DNA of 64,000 nucleotides from Tupaia tana (Eukaryota; Chordata; Mammalia; Scandentia; Tupaiidae). The first letter of the stretch is position 1, and every line of letters begins with the position of its first letter. The stretch spans positions 7,842,320 to 7,906,319 of the forward strand of contig JAKSZU010000018.1 in assembly GCA_026018925.1 (NCBI GenBank), given 5' to 3'. The notes beneath the pieces are model-generated. The model saw only the letters and a list, made by a program, of their open reading frames with translations. It was not told the DNA's origin and searched no databases. Shown one piece after another: positions 1 to 11,692 of this stretch. A program made the position numbers and the translations under genes.

Positions 1-711
1 TAGGAATAGGATGAAAGGCAAGCATCTCTCACACACACACTGAGTCACTGGTATTCACTGGTCTGCTGACTCACCTCACTGGCGCAGCATCTGAGCCTGC
101 CATTGCTCTATCTGTTGTTGCTCTTCCTTCAGCTTCTCTAGTTCCTGGGTCAGGAATGTACTTAGCTCTGGGGCTCAGGACTCTGGCTTCTACAGTAGAC
201 TTTTGCCACTGAGATAAGAGACAGCAATGATGACTTGGATTAGAGTCCACCCTTTTGGCACTCCAGCTTATACCTAAAGCTTCCAACATGCCTTTGGCTT
301 TCCCCACTTCCATCCATCTTCCCCTTTTGATTGCCCTTCTTGTCAACTTTGAGTTTTCACCTTAGACCTGAAGATGATGGTGTAAACGCAATGACTCAGC
401 CAGCTCTCACAATTGTACAAGGCCAGTCCCTATAACAAGTCCCTTAATGTGTGTGTACACACATTTTTCTATCTTAGTTTTAATTTATGTCTATATCACA
501 TGAGTACCTATATTTATACCTATACCTGTACCTACATCTATATACCCTAGTGGTTCTGTTTCTCTGGTTGAGCCCTGACAGATACAGTGCCAGATATGAT
601 TTAGGCACAGGGGAAACCTCAGAGAATGTGACAAGTGGTCTCATCTTATGAAACTCTCATTCTGATGGGGTAAAGTAGTGGGGGAGAAAATAGTTAAAAA
701 GAAAATGAAAA
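1..711. other. Non-coding stretch, no gene seen
   Basis: No credible gene is visible. A short CA run lies near the start. The segment at about 540-600 resembles the end of a common mammalian interspersed repeat (a 'ttctgtttctctgg' core), but the family is not resolved. The longest ORF (minus strand, 71-346) has no recognisable protein features. Confidence 0.5.
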
Positions 712-968
712 GGAGCCAACAGGTGGAGTGATGGTTAAGGTGCTGGACTCTCTCATGGCTGACTATGGTTCAAGTCCTGGACCTGGCAGCTTGAAAATTA
801 TGCTGGTCATGAATAGGTGTGCCCAAAATCCCAGGAGGAGAATGAAGAGATTGTAGCATGGCCATCTTCTCTGGGGGGTGATTTCTCACTTTCCCCTCTC
901 ACTGTCGCTCTTGGTTTCTCTTCAGTTAACACATGCACCCTATGGCAAAAACCTTAAGAAAAAAAACT
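712..968 (+). repeat. tRNA-derived SINE, older copy
   Basis: The head has the A-box-like run around 'ggagtgatggttaagg' and a B box 'ggttcaagtcc'. The body and the terminal 'cctatggcaaaaacctt' match the other copies in the window. CpGs are mostly lost and 'ccatggct' replaces the young 'acgtagtc' motif, so this is an older subfamily. Confidence 0.8.
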
Positions 969-1143
969 GAATAACTAACAGAATAATGTCATATCAGTAT
1001 AACAGTTTAAATAATAAAATGAACTAAAAAGATGATCACTTTCCCTGGGCATGTGGGACTATGTGGGATGTATTTCACATGGGACTGAAAATCATAAAGG
1101 ACTCCATGATGCACTGATATGTGAACTAATATTAGAATGAGGA

Positions 1144-1396
1144 AGGCCAGCAGATGGAACGGTTGTTGTTAAGGGGTCTGGCTTTCCCATAGCTGACTGT
1201 GTGGTTCAAGTCCTGGACATGGTGGCTTGGTGAATATACTGGGCATGTGTGCATACATGCCGAAAATCACAAAAAGAGAGAAATGGAGAAGATATTTCAG
1301 CATGACTATTTCCCGTGGGGGGTGTAGTTTTTCATGTTCCCTCAGTCTCTCTGTCTCTGCGGAGCTCAAGTGTCCTCTAACAAGATAAATAATAAT
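1144..1396 (+). repeat. tRNA-derived SINE, older diverged copy
   Basis: It begins 'ggccagcagatgg', has the B box 'ggttcaagtcc' and the CT-rich late body. The end is degraded and runs into an (AAT)n/(GAG)n simple repeat at about 1387-1422 that probably grew from the A-tail. Confidence 0.75.
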
Positions 1397-1555
1397 AATA
1401 ATAATGAGGAGGAGGAGGAGAAAAGAATTGGTCTTGTTGTAATCTGGTAAAAAAAAGTTCCTAGGCACAGAGCACAGCAAATACAAAGACTGGAAGACAG
1501 GGATGGTTTGAGCAGGGTGGCTGGGACAGGAATAATACTCCTGTAAATGAATAAT

Positions 1556-1805
1556 TCCTGTGCCTTTCCTATATTCCAAGCACTGGTCTCAGTACTTACT
1601 TATATTATTTAATTCATGCCTCAAACTTATGGATAAGGCTTTGTATTTGTCATCATCTATTTTACAGTGCAGGAAACTGAGGCACAAAGACACTGAATAT
1701 CTTGTTCAAGGTTGTAGAACTTTTAAGTGGTGGAGCCAGAATTTTAAGCCAGGTGGGTTGGTTGCAAAGGGCTAGTCCTAACCATTTTATAACATTATAT
1801 CCTTG
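1556..1805 (-). repeat. MIR element
   Basis: On the plus strand it reads through the reverse complement of the MIR core: 'ttttacagtgcaggaaactg', then 'aggcacaaagacactgaa', then a degenerate 'ggtggagccagaatttt'. Divergence is high, as expected of this ancient tRNA-SINE family. Confidence 0.8.
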
Positions 1806-1901
1806 TCTTCTGAACTTTGGTTACTTAACATTCATGTTGTTTTCTTTTAAAAATTCCAAGAATGGTCATTGTTTCTTGCCCCAAGACTTGGACTTGTCCA
1901 C

Positions 1902-2060
1902 GAGTCAGACATCCACAAACCTGGAGGGATGAATTTTCTAAAAGACCAGTTCATGTGGCAGAGGACACTAGCCACTGTCCTCATAAAGTGTCCTGTCTCA
2001 AGTGACTTCTTAGTCTCCTAATGTGCCCAGATAGGTATGTCTCCTCTGGGGAGGCTTCAG
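1902..2060 (+). repeat. Left arm of a 150-bp inverted pair
   Basis: The sequence from 'gagtcagacatccacaaacc' to about 'ggtatgtctcctc' recurs in reverse complement at 4690-4840, at roughly 85-90% identity over the best 80 bp. Similarity stops sharply at the 'gagtcagac' edge. It may be two copies of an unrecognised interspersed repeat or a local inverted duplication. Confidence 0.75.
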
Positions 2061-2191
2061 ATGGATGTGTAGACTAAGTGGAAGGAATCTACTAATTTTT
2101 TTTTTTTTTGCTAAAAGTTGACTTTCTGGGCTGCAGCAAGGAAAGGGGGTTATAGAGTCTGTTGATGACATGTTGAAACAATTCAAAGAAT

Positions 2192-2447
2192 TCTTTTTTT
2201 TTTAAGAGAGATTTTTGCTATAGGGTGCGAGTGCCAGCTAGAGAGACAGAAAAACAGAAAGTGAGAAATCACCTCCCAGGGGGAATAGCCATGCTGCAAC
2301 CCCTTCTCCTCCACTCTCCTCTTGGGATTTTGGGCATGCACATACGCACACCCAGCATGAATTTTTAAGCCACTGGGTCCAGGACTTGAACCACGGTCGA
2401 CTCTGTGGGAGTCCAGCGATGTGACCATCACACCATCTGCTGGTCCC
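2192..2447 (-). repeat. tRNA-derived SINE with TSD
   Basis: The element is reversed, from the poly-T 'agagatttttgctataggg' end to the head 'accatctgctggtccc'. It is flanked by an imperfect duplication 'caattcaaagaa(a)ttc' at 2179-2193 and 2448-2462. Confidence 0.9.
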
Positions 2448-2462
2448 CAATTCAAAGAAATT

Positions 2463-3146
2463 CTGACCCAAGTCATCTTTTTGAGCCTTCATGAATCACT
2501 CAGAGGCCAAGCCTGTGCTCTGAGTGCCTATGGTGCTAGCCCCACCCAATCACCTCTTCCTTTCTCTGGGTATGACCTCAGAAATACTTGCTTATGTTTT
2601 TTCATCTAGCTGTGAGTTTTAGATAGTGCCCTTCATAAGGGAGGGGTCTCAGGCCCTTTCCCATAAAAAATGTTTTTTCACCATGAGAGCAGAGGATAAA
2701 AGAAGGGACATGGGACTCTAACTCATGAAGATTCAGACCTAAAATTCAGATTTTAGATATTAAGACCTTCTGTTTTCAGAGATCACCTTCAGATTTATGA
2801 CTCCTCTACTGTAATGGCTTTTGACTTACTACCGTGGGCAGCAGGCAACAGGAGTGATTGGATTGGTAGAGACTGAATTTTCACCAGGGGTTGTAAGTCA
2901 CACTCCCTAATGAGAAACAACGTGGAGAGTAGATCAGCCCTGATCCAGGAAACCAGCCCAGTTGGTAACACCCTTGTAAAAGAGACTGATAAATAAATAA
3001 GCAAGCCATCCAGCTTTTCTTCTCCTGGCAAATGAGATGAAACAGCTGGCTTTGGAAAGGGGCCCTGTGCTTTGTTAACTGGAAACAGATTAGCAAACTC
3101 AATTGGGTAACCCGTTTTCTAGTCTGTGGCCTTGCAACCTTTGAAT

Positions 3147-3183
<37 letters not shown>

Positions 3184-3258
3184 CTCTGTCAAGGGCCAGG
3201 AAGGAAATGACACCACTAGCCTGGCCTGAATGTTTTGTGCTGTTGGGTAAAAATACTA

Positions 3259-3290
<32 letters not shown>

Positions 3291-3720
3291 TTTTTTTGAG
3301 TCTCATCTTTAACTTTCCTATGGGTCTTTGACAAAAACCTCAGGGAATTCTATAGAGTGCATGTTGTCAGTATTTTAATCAGCTTCAGCTGTCAAAACTC
3401 TTGTAACCCGCCTCTTCTATTTAAAATGTGTCTTCTAGGCATAAAATAATTAAAGGTGCAGGGCCATACAGTAAGCTCAGAGCCATTGCAATGTGACAAA
3501 ACCCTATGGATAAAAGGTATTATTTCAGGAAGTTTTAAATATAAATTTTGTTTTGTCAGAAGGCTGCAGGGCACACATTTTCTATACTGTCAAGCTTGAT
3601 AGTAACAATATTTATATTTCAAATAAAAAGATTAAATTGCAGTCTTATGTGTTTCTGGTTTTCGTCAATTTTTTTTTTACTAGTTTATCATAGTGCTGCA
3701 TCTCGGTATGTCATCGTACT
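2463..3720. other. Non-coding stretch with poly-T runs
   Basis: No gene recognised. It holds two long T tracts (about 3150-3176 and 3272-3297), which look like tails of old minus-strand retroposons whose bodies are not identifiable. The lysine-rich ORF here simply translates the poly-A strand. Confidence 0.5.
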
Positions 3721-4620
3721 TTTTTTTTTTTTTTTTTGCTGACAATACTTCTATTTTATTGAAATATTATGTCTTTTACTGTCAATCTCAGGGTTGAAAT
3801 AATGAAGGCAGACAGCCCAGACACTCAGGTTGGGTTGTTTTACAAACACTTGTCTTGCTTTACACCTTGTTGAGAGTTTCGTGAAAGAGATGCAAAACAA
3901 TGAAATCAAACTGAAAAGTAAACATGCTCAGACCAATGTGTTTAACGGGTGTTGGAGGATGCTTTGAGCTTCCCACCTGGAGTCGTTTGTATGTTTTTTT
4001 CATGTCCGTGTAGGAAAACAAACACGGCACAGACAAGGCCAACAGAGCCTGACGTAGAGCTTCTGCTGTGAGTGCCTGCACTGGCTGCTTTGTATTGGAG
4101 CTTGTTAGCTGCACAACTCCGACTCCAGTGTCTCCAAAGGGGCCAAGGCAGCCAGGGAGTTTTCTGAGCCACAGGGGCTGGTGAGTTTCTGAGTTTCTGG
4201 GCTGGCTCAGTATCAACCCTTCAATATCACACTTGACAGAGCCATTGGGAGGAAATGTAAAGGAAGGATGTTTCTTCCACCTGTTGGAATGAAGCCAGAC
4301 TACAGTGGGACTTGGACTTGCTCACTGTGAAGTGAAGAGAAAGTTCTTGCCTTCAGGTGGCAGCTTTCTATTTCAGAATTGCCACTGCCTCTTCTCAAGT
4401 GGCACTTTGCTCTACTGACGGAAAGTCAACCAGTTGAATAGACTGCCTCCCTGCCCTCAAGTCTGTAGAGTGTGGACTTGCCAAGACAATTAACCCAAGA
4501 GGAGTTGCCATCTCTGAAGTGGCTAATTGTATGTGAACAGTGATGTTATCCTTCGTGCCCACAGCAGATATTAACAATTAGTTTCCATACTTCAACACTC
4601 AAACAGAAACATCCTCAGAA
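3721..4620 (-). pseudogene. Candidate processed retrocopy (3' end of an mRNA)
   Basis: On the minus strand a polyadenylation signal AATAAA (plus 3755-3760) is followed about 17 nt later by a genomic A tract (T run at 3721-3737). This is the layout of a reverse-transcribed, polyadenylated mRNA 3' end. Upstream lies about 0.5-0.9 kb of repeat-free sequence. A 118-codon minus-strand ORF (3860-4216) sits in it, but I do not recognise the protein and it may be 3' UTR. No target-site duplication was found and the 5' limit is a guess. The alternative is a chance signal beside an A-tract, or a retroposon of unknown family. Confidence 0.4.
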
Positions 4621-4689
4621 TCTTTCTCAGAATACTTCTTGGCAGTCATAACTAAACAGTCAGGGTTCGCAGATGTTCTTCGTCTTGCC

Positions 4690-4840
4690 AGCTTCTTCAA
4701 CAAGAGAAACATACCTGGCCAGGAACACTAGGAGAACAGGAAGTCATTTGAAACAGGATACTGCGTGTGGTTAGTGTCCTCTGCCACACAAACTAGTCCT
4801 TTAGAAAATTCATCCCTCCAGGTTTGTGGATGTCTGACTC
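4690..4840 (-). repeat. Right arm of a 150-bp inverted pair
   Basis: This is the reverse-complement partner of 1902-2060. The shared core 'tttagaaaattcatccctcc' then 'aggtttgtggatgtctgac' is nearly exact. The two arms enclose about 2.6 kb that includes a SINE and the candidate retrocopy. Confidence 0.75.
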
Positions 4841-5194
4841 TTACTTCAACAAACTAGTTTGCCCTGGAAATTATGGCTGAATGTTGCTAAATGCTTCCAC
4901 AAGATAGGTGATATGTTCAAGAGTGTAGTGTTCCACTTCTTGTAGTTCACTGTTCATATTTTGTCTCTAACATCCCAATGATACATGCAACCAACAAAGG
5001 GTCCTATGGGATCTAGATAGAGGGGGAAAAATGATACACTTGTATTAACCTAAAAGCATGACTCAGGAACCCTGTATATAACAAAATAAGAATAATGGAT
5101 ATGTTATAGGGGAGGAATTTAGATATGAGTGAAACAGACAACATAGAAAAGATGTATAGAAAAACAGTGCAGGAGGAAAATAAAGGGTGTTATT
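4841..5194. other. Non-coding stretch, nothing recognised
   Basis: AT-rich sequence with no ORF, RNA gene or repeat that I can name. Confidence 0.4.
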
Positions 5195-5650
5195 CTGGTA
5201 TCTCAGTGGCATAAAACAAAACTACTTTATTGTTTCACAATGCTCTGGGTTGACTAGGGCTCAGCTGCATGGTTCTTCTGCTGAGATCTTGCAGCTCTAG
5301 TCAGATGGTACCTGGCTAAGAAGTCTTCCCCCATATGCTTAGCATTTCAGCAAAGAGGGATGGAGGCTAAGCTGAGCTGGGGCATTGGGATGCTGGACTT
5401 TTTTCTGTGTGTGGCTCCCCTGTGTGACCTCTTCACATGGTCTTTATATCAAGATAGTCACACTTTTTATACCACAGCTTTGAGCTCTCAAAGCAAAAAT
5501 GTGAAAGCTGCTATGTCGAATCATATCTGCCACATTTTATTGGTGAAAGTGGGCACACAGCAGCAGCCAGTCAAGATTCATTGTAGGAGGTAACTACTAT
5601 CAGAGCTAACACGGGTGGTAGGCTCACTGGAACCTGTCTTTGGAGCCTAT
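5195..5650. repeat. Ancient interspersed repeat, family unresolved
   Basis: The run 'cagtggcataaaacaaaact' then 'tttattgtttcacaatgctc' and 'gggttgactagggctcagct' matches a pattern I know from many placental genomes (a diverged LTR or DNA transposon). I cannot assign the family or strand. The 77-codon ORF inside it is not a gene. Confidence 0.5.
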
Positions 5651-6076
5651 AACAAGACCTCTTACAAATGTGAATTAAAACATTGATTCAAAGGGAGCGG
5701 GCCTTTTTGCTTTTGAGTTAAAACCCATATTTCTTAGCATAACAATCAAGGCCTCTCACAATTTAGTCTCAGTCCTCCCAATGTCAAGCTCACATACTCT
5801 TTTAATATGAAATATGTCTATAAAGCACTCATTCTAAAAATTTCCTCACTGTCACCCATCCCATGGGATCACCTGGTTATCCTGACAAAGCCAGTTCTAA
5901 TGGCCCTTACTGCCTACCCTTAGCAGAGTCAGAATGAGTGAAATAATCCCCAGGGTTTATGAAGGAGGAGGAAGAGCTGTTTGCATGAATGATGAATGAA
6001 AGGGCAGGCCTGATGTTTTCAACAAATGATCAGATGAACATAGACTTAAGGATTCTGAAAACATTTTTTTTAAGTT
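5651..6076. other. Non-coding stretch, nothing recognised
   Basis: Ordinary AT-rich unique-looking sequence. No gene, RNA or repeat is supported. Confidence 0.4.
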
Positions 6077-6086
6077 TGTACACTCA

Positions 6087-6355
6087 GGACCTGCAGATGG
6101 TGTAATGGTTACATTGCTGGACTCCCACATAGTTGACCATGGTTCGAGTCTCAGACCCAGTGGCTTAAAGCTTATGCTGACACGTGTGCATGTATGTCCA
6201 AAATTCAGCGAGGAGGATGGAGGATAAAGGGTTGCAATGTGACCACTCCCTGGGGAGTGATTTCTCGCTTTCTGTCTCTCTGCCTCTCTGATGAGTACAC
6301 AAGCCCTACAGCAAAAATCTCTCTCTCTTAAAAAAACAAAAAGAAAAAAAAAAGG
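6087..6355 (+). repeat. tRNA-derived SINE with perfect 10-bp TSD
   Basis: It runs from the head 'ggacctgcagatggtgtaatgg', with B box 'ggttcgagtctc', to an A-rich tail. The direct repeat 'tgtacactca' lies at 6077-6086 and 6356-6365. Several CpGs are decayed, giving intermediate age. Confidence 0.9.
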
Positions 6356-6365
6356 TGTACACTCA

Positions 6366-9020
6366 GATCACACAAGTATGCATACATAGTCGCCCACACT
6401 GAGGTCAAAATGATTCAGACACTTGAAAATGACTCTTGAAGGAGGCCTCTTTCCATGTCTAAACTGACTACTAGGAAATCTATTGATAATGTCATGCCAT
6501 TTAAACTTATATGGTAAATCTCAGTCATTTACTCTGCCAGCAATGTTAAGAATCATATCTCCTTTTACCTTTATCTCTAAGGTAAAAGAAACAATTTAAG
6601 AGAAAAGGAAAAGAGGGGTTAAATAGATATATAGGGTCTTAAAGAAGTGAAGGGGAGGAAGGTAAGTCGGCCTCATATGAGAAGGGAAGGGGGGCTGGAA
6701 TGCTGTCGGTGTGTCAGTGGAAGGCAGGAAGTCACTCCTCCCTGCAGTCACATGGGCTCTTGTGTCTAATTCCAAACAGCTCTCTTTCTCTCTTTCTTTC
6801 TCTCTCTCCTCATAGCATGTGGTCCAAACACAGCTACACCATGGGAAACCTTACCTTCTCCAGGCCCACAGTTTAAGACCTAGTGTTTTATGCCTCAATT
6901 CCATATTCCCAAGAGGGAGGAGCTGATTAGTCCAGCCGACTACCAAATATTTCCTTCTAACACAAGCGTCTACTTTGGCCTTAACAGACCTGACCACTGT
7001 GACAAGGAATGGGGACTTCACTCTCCACTGTGTGGCCGTAGGGGCCCCTTCACATGTGCTATGGGGTGGATGCGAAGAGATCTGAAAATGCTTACTATGC
7101 CTTACAATTCTTGTAGATAGGAAATGGAACTTCAGAGACTTTATTTTTGGAGAAACAGGTTATATGATACGCCTTGCATTTTACATGAAGACCACCTTAA
7201 TAGGCTATGACCCAGTTTCTACTTCAGCAAAACTTCCACTGGTTTGGTCATTATTTCCAAACAGGGGGGACCATTATTATGACGCAGACAAGAGCCATGA
7301 CTCTAAGACTGATGATGCGTCTGGAATGTAACATAAAAGAAAAGGCACTCCCCAAAACTCCTAGAGGGGACATGGCTAACCTCTGGTTTCATAACCAGAA
7401 ATTCATGAGGGTAAAAGTCATTGGAAAAATTTTTAAAAAGCAGTTTTCAAATAGGTGATTAATAGATCTGAAATTACTGGCAAAGGAGGGTTTAGTGATC
7501 AAGAGCCAAGAGTCATTCTGAAGTGTAAGCTGTAATGTGTCACAGGGTGGTTTTCAAAGTTCCTCCATTCCTCCATCTAGGAAGTGTGATAGAGCCCATA
7601 GAATCCACTTCAGCCCAGCTTTTAAGGCTTCACAGAGACATGCACATAACCTATGTGGAAAAAAAAAAAAAAAAAAGAAAGACAAAACCAAAATCCTCAA
7701 AAGAAATGATGTGAAACTAGTATTCTAATTGTGTGAAATCAGAGTGTAATAATTTATTTCATGGATTTGTTCTATGTTCTAAAAGAGAAGATGTAAGGGC
7801 AGTCACTGAAACACAGAGGAGATAGGACCATTTCTTAATAGAAACCAAACTATTTAAAAGGAACAGAAAAATAGATTTCATAAGCCTTTAGAAACAGGTT
7901 AAAGTAAACAAGCTCTAGTCAATTACTTGCTGGAGTCTGGTCTGAATATTTATCTATTGCAGGTTAGTTTTTTCAAAATCCATCCAAAAGGAGATATATT
8001 CTGAGTTAGATGCATCCAAATTATTATTATTATTATTATTATTTTAAGTCTTATAACTTCAAGGAAAGGGCTGAAAGTGTGCTTTGTAATAAAGTCATGC
8101 TTAAAGGAAAAAATTATCTTTCTATTAGGGGCACTTAGCTATAGAAAGAAGAATGCCTATAATGTAGAAAATTACCATAGAAAGTGAAGATTCATTCTTA
8201 TTTGGGAGAAGAGAGTCAACAGAGAAGAATGAGGAGGGAATGATATGCTTATACCCAACTCTATCATGAACTGTTATTGACAATACCAGCAAATTAATCA
8301 AGAAGCTGGCTGGTTTGATGATAAGGAAGCTGTCACTCTCCCTGCTGAGATTGACATGCCTCATGACATCGGCATAATTGATGTCTGTTCAATAACACCC
8401 AGATCTGCTCCAGAATCTGTGTACGAACATCTGATAGTTACATCAAACTTAGAAGTGAAATGCTTGGGAGGATAGTGCCCAGATGGCCACAGATGTTCTC
8501 AGATAAAACAGTATTTATTTTTTTAATTATTAAAAGCTGTTTAACAGATGCCGTATTCAACAAAAGAATGGTTCATGGTTCATGTGTTGTTTTTAGAGGA
8601 CTGTCTGGGCTGGGCTAAGCTGGGCTGGGAGCAGGGGCCCTCCATACTCTAGGAGTATCTTTTCTAGCCTTGGCAGAGGTCTGCGTGTGGGGACATAGTT
8701 TCCACCAGGCAAGGCACTTTTCTTTTCCTGGACCACCTATGAGCATTTGTTTAGTGGTGGTGCAGGTATTTTCCTTCAGCTTGAATCGTTAAGTCACCTC
8801 AAAGGAGATTGAGCACTTAAAGGGCCAGGTCTTTGCTATTCTGAAGTTTGTGAGGTCCTGATTTCTGATCCAAAATCAAAGATAAGCGTGACAGATGATA
8901 AATGTGTCAAGCTGTACCAGAGATCAACTCAGCACATACTCTCTCTAGCAGTTGCATAAACAAAAGGGTGAAAGATTGCCAAGCAGAGAGTGGCTGCTCC
9001 ACAGTCAGAAAAGCTTCCTG
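6366..9020. other. Non-coding stretch, simple repeats only
   Basis: No gene is supported. It contains a CT-rich run at about 6779-6810, an A tract at 7659-7676 and a (TTA)n run at about 8020-8044. ORFs at 6890-7120, 7207-7458 and 8125-8364 show no known domain, no splice context and no codon bias I can judge as coding. Confidence 0.5.
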
Positions 9021-9024
9021 AAAG

Positions 9025-9262
9025 GGGTTTGTTTAGGGATTCAGGCCAGCAAACTAAGACCTGCTACCTGTGTTTGTAAATAAAGTTTTATTGGAACACA
9101 GCCCCATGCCCCTTTCTTTTTATGTTGCCTATGCTTTTGCCTTGCTATGGCATAGGTGGGTAGTTGTGACAGAGACAAAAGTAGTCCTCAAGACCAGAAC
9201 TTTTACTATATGGCCTTTTACAGACAATACTTGCTGGCCCATGGTTAGGACCTTTCTATTAT
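9025..9262 (+). repeat. Ancient repeat with 'gtaaataaagttttattgg' core
   Basis: It carries the widespread mammalian string from 'ccagcaaactaagacctgc' through 'gtaaataaagttttattgg' and 'aacacagccccatgccc' to 'ggccttttacagacaatact'. Two further copies lie at 20205-20425 and 61860-62155. It is probably a fossil DNA transposon, but I cannot name the family with certainty. Confidence 0.7.
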
Positions 9263-9387
9263 GATCTTAGATCTGTCAGGAAAACCTTTCTACACCCAAA
9301 AGATAGCAATGTTCATATCATTTTGCCCATCAGTTCATTCACTCATCCTTCCACAGTTATTAAGTTCCTCCTTTTTCCCCCAGTACA

Positions 9388-9644
9388 TTATTTTTTTTTT
9401 CTTTTTAAAAAGGTTTATTTATTTTTTTAATTCATGAGAAAAAGCACATGTTTATGCATAGGAAAAATAGAGACAGGCACGCCAACCAGGGCCCCTTGAG
9501 TCTGCGATCTCCACTCTGCTCCCAGTTCCCTGGGCCCCAGGATCTTGGGCACACATGTGCTGCTGTATTTCAGGTGGACTCAGCATCCAAATCTACTGCC
9601 AGTCGTGTGGCTTCCAGCACTGCCTGCACCATTGAGGATGGGCC
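9388..9644 (-). repeat. SINE, long-head variant (reversed)
   Basis: It starts with a T-rich 'tttatttatttttttaattc' end, then 'atgagaaaaagcacatg', a purine-rich piece, and ends in a degenerate tRNA-like head ('accattgaggatgggcc'). It is related to the main SINE but has a distinct 3' body. Other copies of this variant are at 10665, 32250, 34633, 37190, 47719, 52685, 53940 and 58334. Confidence 0.65.
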
Positions 9645-9784
9645 ATTGTTTTTCCTTTTTTGTCTTTTTGGTACTTGCAAAGGTGAATAAAACTTTGTTA
9701 ACACACAACTTAAAGTGTACAGTGAGTAAAGTATCTTATATTCAGCGGACGTGGTTTCAAGATCACTGTCCTCGTGGTGATAGT

Positions 9785-10045
9785 GGTGAATAATATTGAT
9801 AATAGCTTATATTCATCGAACTCTTGCTATATATGGCAAACTCAAGGATAATTGCTTGACTTGCATCATCTAAATTACTCCAAACCCCAACACCATGAAC
9901 TAGCTGTTACCTGCATTTTGCACATGAGAACACTAAGTCCTCCAGAAAGTGCGTCATTTGTCCAAGGTCACATAATCAGAAAGTGATGACTTACTAAATG
10001 ATTCCAAGATTTGCCAAAAGCAAGGTTAATGCTCTGAAAATGGTC
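9785..10045 (-). repeat. MIR element
   Basis: A diverged reverse-complement MIR core is visible: 'gcattttgcacatgagaaca', then 'tgtccaaggtcacataatca'. Confidence 0.75.
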
Positions 10046-10325
10046 AGAATGTGTGCCTGGGCCCTAGTTCCACTCAGTGCTATCTCTGTGCCTGATCTTA
10101 CCCTGGCCTGGTGGGGCACAGGGGACACAGAAGGACAATGGCTGCTCCTGGTACTCATGCATTTGAGGCTCAACCTAAGGTCAGCCCTGCCCGGGCCTCA
10201 GGCTTATTTCTGTCTGGTGAGTAACAGGCCCTCCTTGCAGCAAGGCTCAGAGAACCATTGATGATTTGGTGCTAAGACTGTCCAAATATATGTCTTCCCC
10301 ATGGAGATGAACAATAAGAAAATGG

Positions 10326-10590
10326 CTGGGACCAGCAGTTAGCGTAATGGCTATGTCGCTGGACTCCCACGTAGTCGACCGCGGTTCGCGTCCCGGACCC
10401 GGCGGCTTAAACTCACGCCGGGCGCGTGTGCGTGCGTGCCCAAGATCCCGAGAGGAGAATGGAGGAGAAGGGATTGCGGCGTGGCCATCACCCTGGGGGG
10501 TGATTTCCTGCTTTCTATCTCTCTGTCTCTCTCTGTCTGTCTGGCGAGCGCACGCGCCCTATAGCAAAAACCTCTCAAAAAAAAAAAAAA
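10326..10590 (+). repeat. Young tRNA-derived SINE with 12-bp TSD
   Basis: A near-intact copy: A box 'ttagcgtaatgg', a B-box region 'ggttcgcgtcccgg', many retained CpGs, and a pure A tail. The flanking duplication 'ataagaaaatgg' at 10314-10325 and 10591-10602 is perfect. Both point to recent insertion. Confidence 0.93.
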
Positions 10591-10664
10591 ATAAGAAAAT
10601 GGAATCTAATGACTTACATTGCTCAAATAAAGAACATAAACTCATTTACTTCTACCTCACATTC

Positions 10665-10905
10665 ATGTCTTTTTTTTTTTCCAGTTTATTTATTTCAGGA
10701 GTAACAGAAAGAGAGAGAGAAAGAGAGACAACACCCTGACAAAGTGTTAATGCCATAATCCTCTCCAGTTTCAGCAAGCCCAGATCATGGGCTTATGCAT
10801 ACCTGGTATAGTCAGGGAGGTCTCTAGACACAAACCAGGAACCTTCTCATGTGAGTCTGCCTCACGAAGTATAATGTTTTACGGCTGCATTAGTGTTCAG
10901 CCCAC
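10665..10905 (-). repeat. SINE, long-head variant (reversed) with TSD
   Basis: It runs from T-rich 'tttatttatttcaggagtaa' to a tRNA-like head. The flanks 'acctcacattc' (10654-10664) and 'acctcatattc' (10906-10916) are a one-mismatch duplication, which shows that the variant moves as a unit. Confidence 0.75.
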
Positions 10906-10914
10906 ACCTCATAT

Positions 10915-11010
10915 TCTTTTACTCATTACTTTCTTCTAGAAAATTAAATGAGATGATACATACAAAGTACTTAGCATGCACTTAGTGACTGGTAACCTTA
11001 ATTATTATAA
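10915..11010 (+). repeat. MIR fragment
   Basis: It is the 3' half of a MIR: 'aaattaaatgagatgataca' followed by 'aaagtacttagcatg'. Confidence 0.6.
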
Positions 11011-11692
11011 TCTCACACTTAAACTCTTGACAAGTTTTTACCCTCTCCCAGTCCTAAAGGAAAACACCTGCATTTCCATTCTGGAGACTAAGGGCACAAA
11101 GTTGCTTAAACAGCGGATAGGGTTCATTTGACAAAGCAATTTTAAACCCAAAAAGGCCCAATCAGCCCCATGAGGCAAATGCCTCTTAAATCAATCTCTG
11201 TGGAGTTGGATGGCAGCGTCTATTACATCACTGTCAGCTTTTTTGGATCCACAGAGGAGAACTACCCCTGCCCCCTCCTCCAATACCTCCAAGATCTCTT
11301 CTTTTGGAGGAAAGGAATTTAAAGAGAATGAACTATCAATGTGGGAGTCAATGAAGGTCTCCAACGGAGTGGTCAGTCACCGTGGATATTTTTGGTGACT
11401 ACCAAGTACCCAAGGTATTCTTCCAGTGGAAAATTAATTTTTTATTATATTTCTAAATTTATGTTACAAGTTTTTTTTGCTTTTGTTTTTTAGAAGTAGC
11501 CCACATGTCACAGAGGAGGAATGATTCCAGTCACAGTGTCAAAGGAGAGCCCAATTAATCCTAAGGAAATGTCCCTTTACCAGTGAGAGTTTCATGTTGG
11601 GCATATGACCTGATTAGGCCAATGGGGTACAAAAAACAATTTGCTGAGGGCTTCCTCACTCTTACAGGAGAATTTTCTAGAGTCTCAACATC
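11011..11692. other. Non-coding stretch, nothing recognised
   Basis: No gene or repeat that I can name. The 62-codon ORF at 11210-11398 is not credible as a gene. Confidence 0.4.

Noticed and set aside
1169..1579. 136-aa minus-strand ORF
   Set aside because: It crosses a SINE and an (AAT)n repeat (IIIIII run). No domain features.
3860..4216. 118-aa minus-strand ORF as a real gene
   Set aside because: It lies in the candidate retrocopy. The peptide is not recognised, and the ORF may just be chance in 3' UTR-like sequence. Kept only as part of the pseudogene call.
10347..10739. 130-aa plus-strand ORF
   Set aside because: It covers one SINE and the start of the next one. The N-terminus is the translated tRNA-like head seen in many other ORFs.
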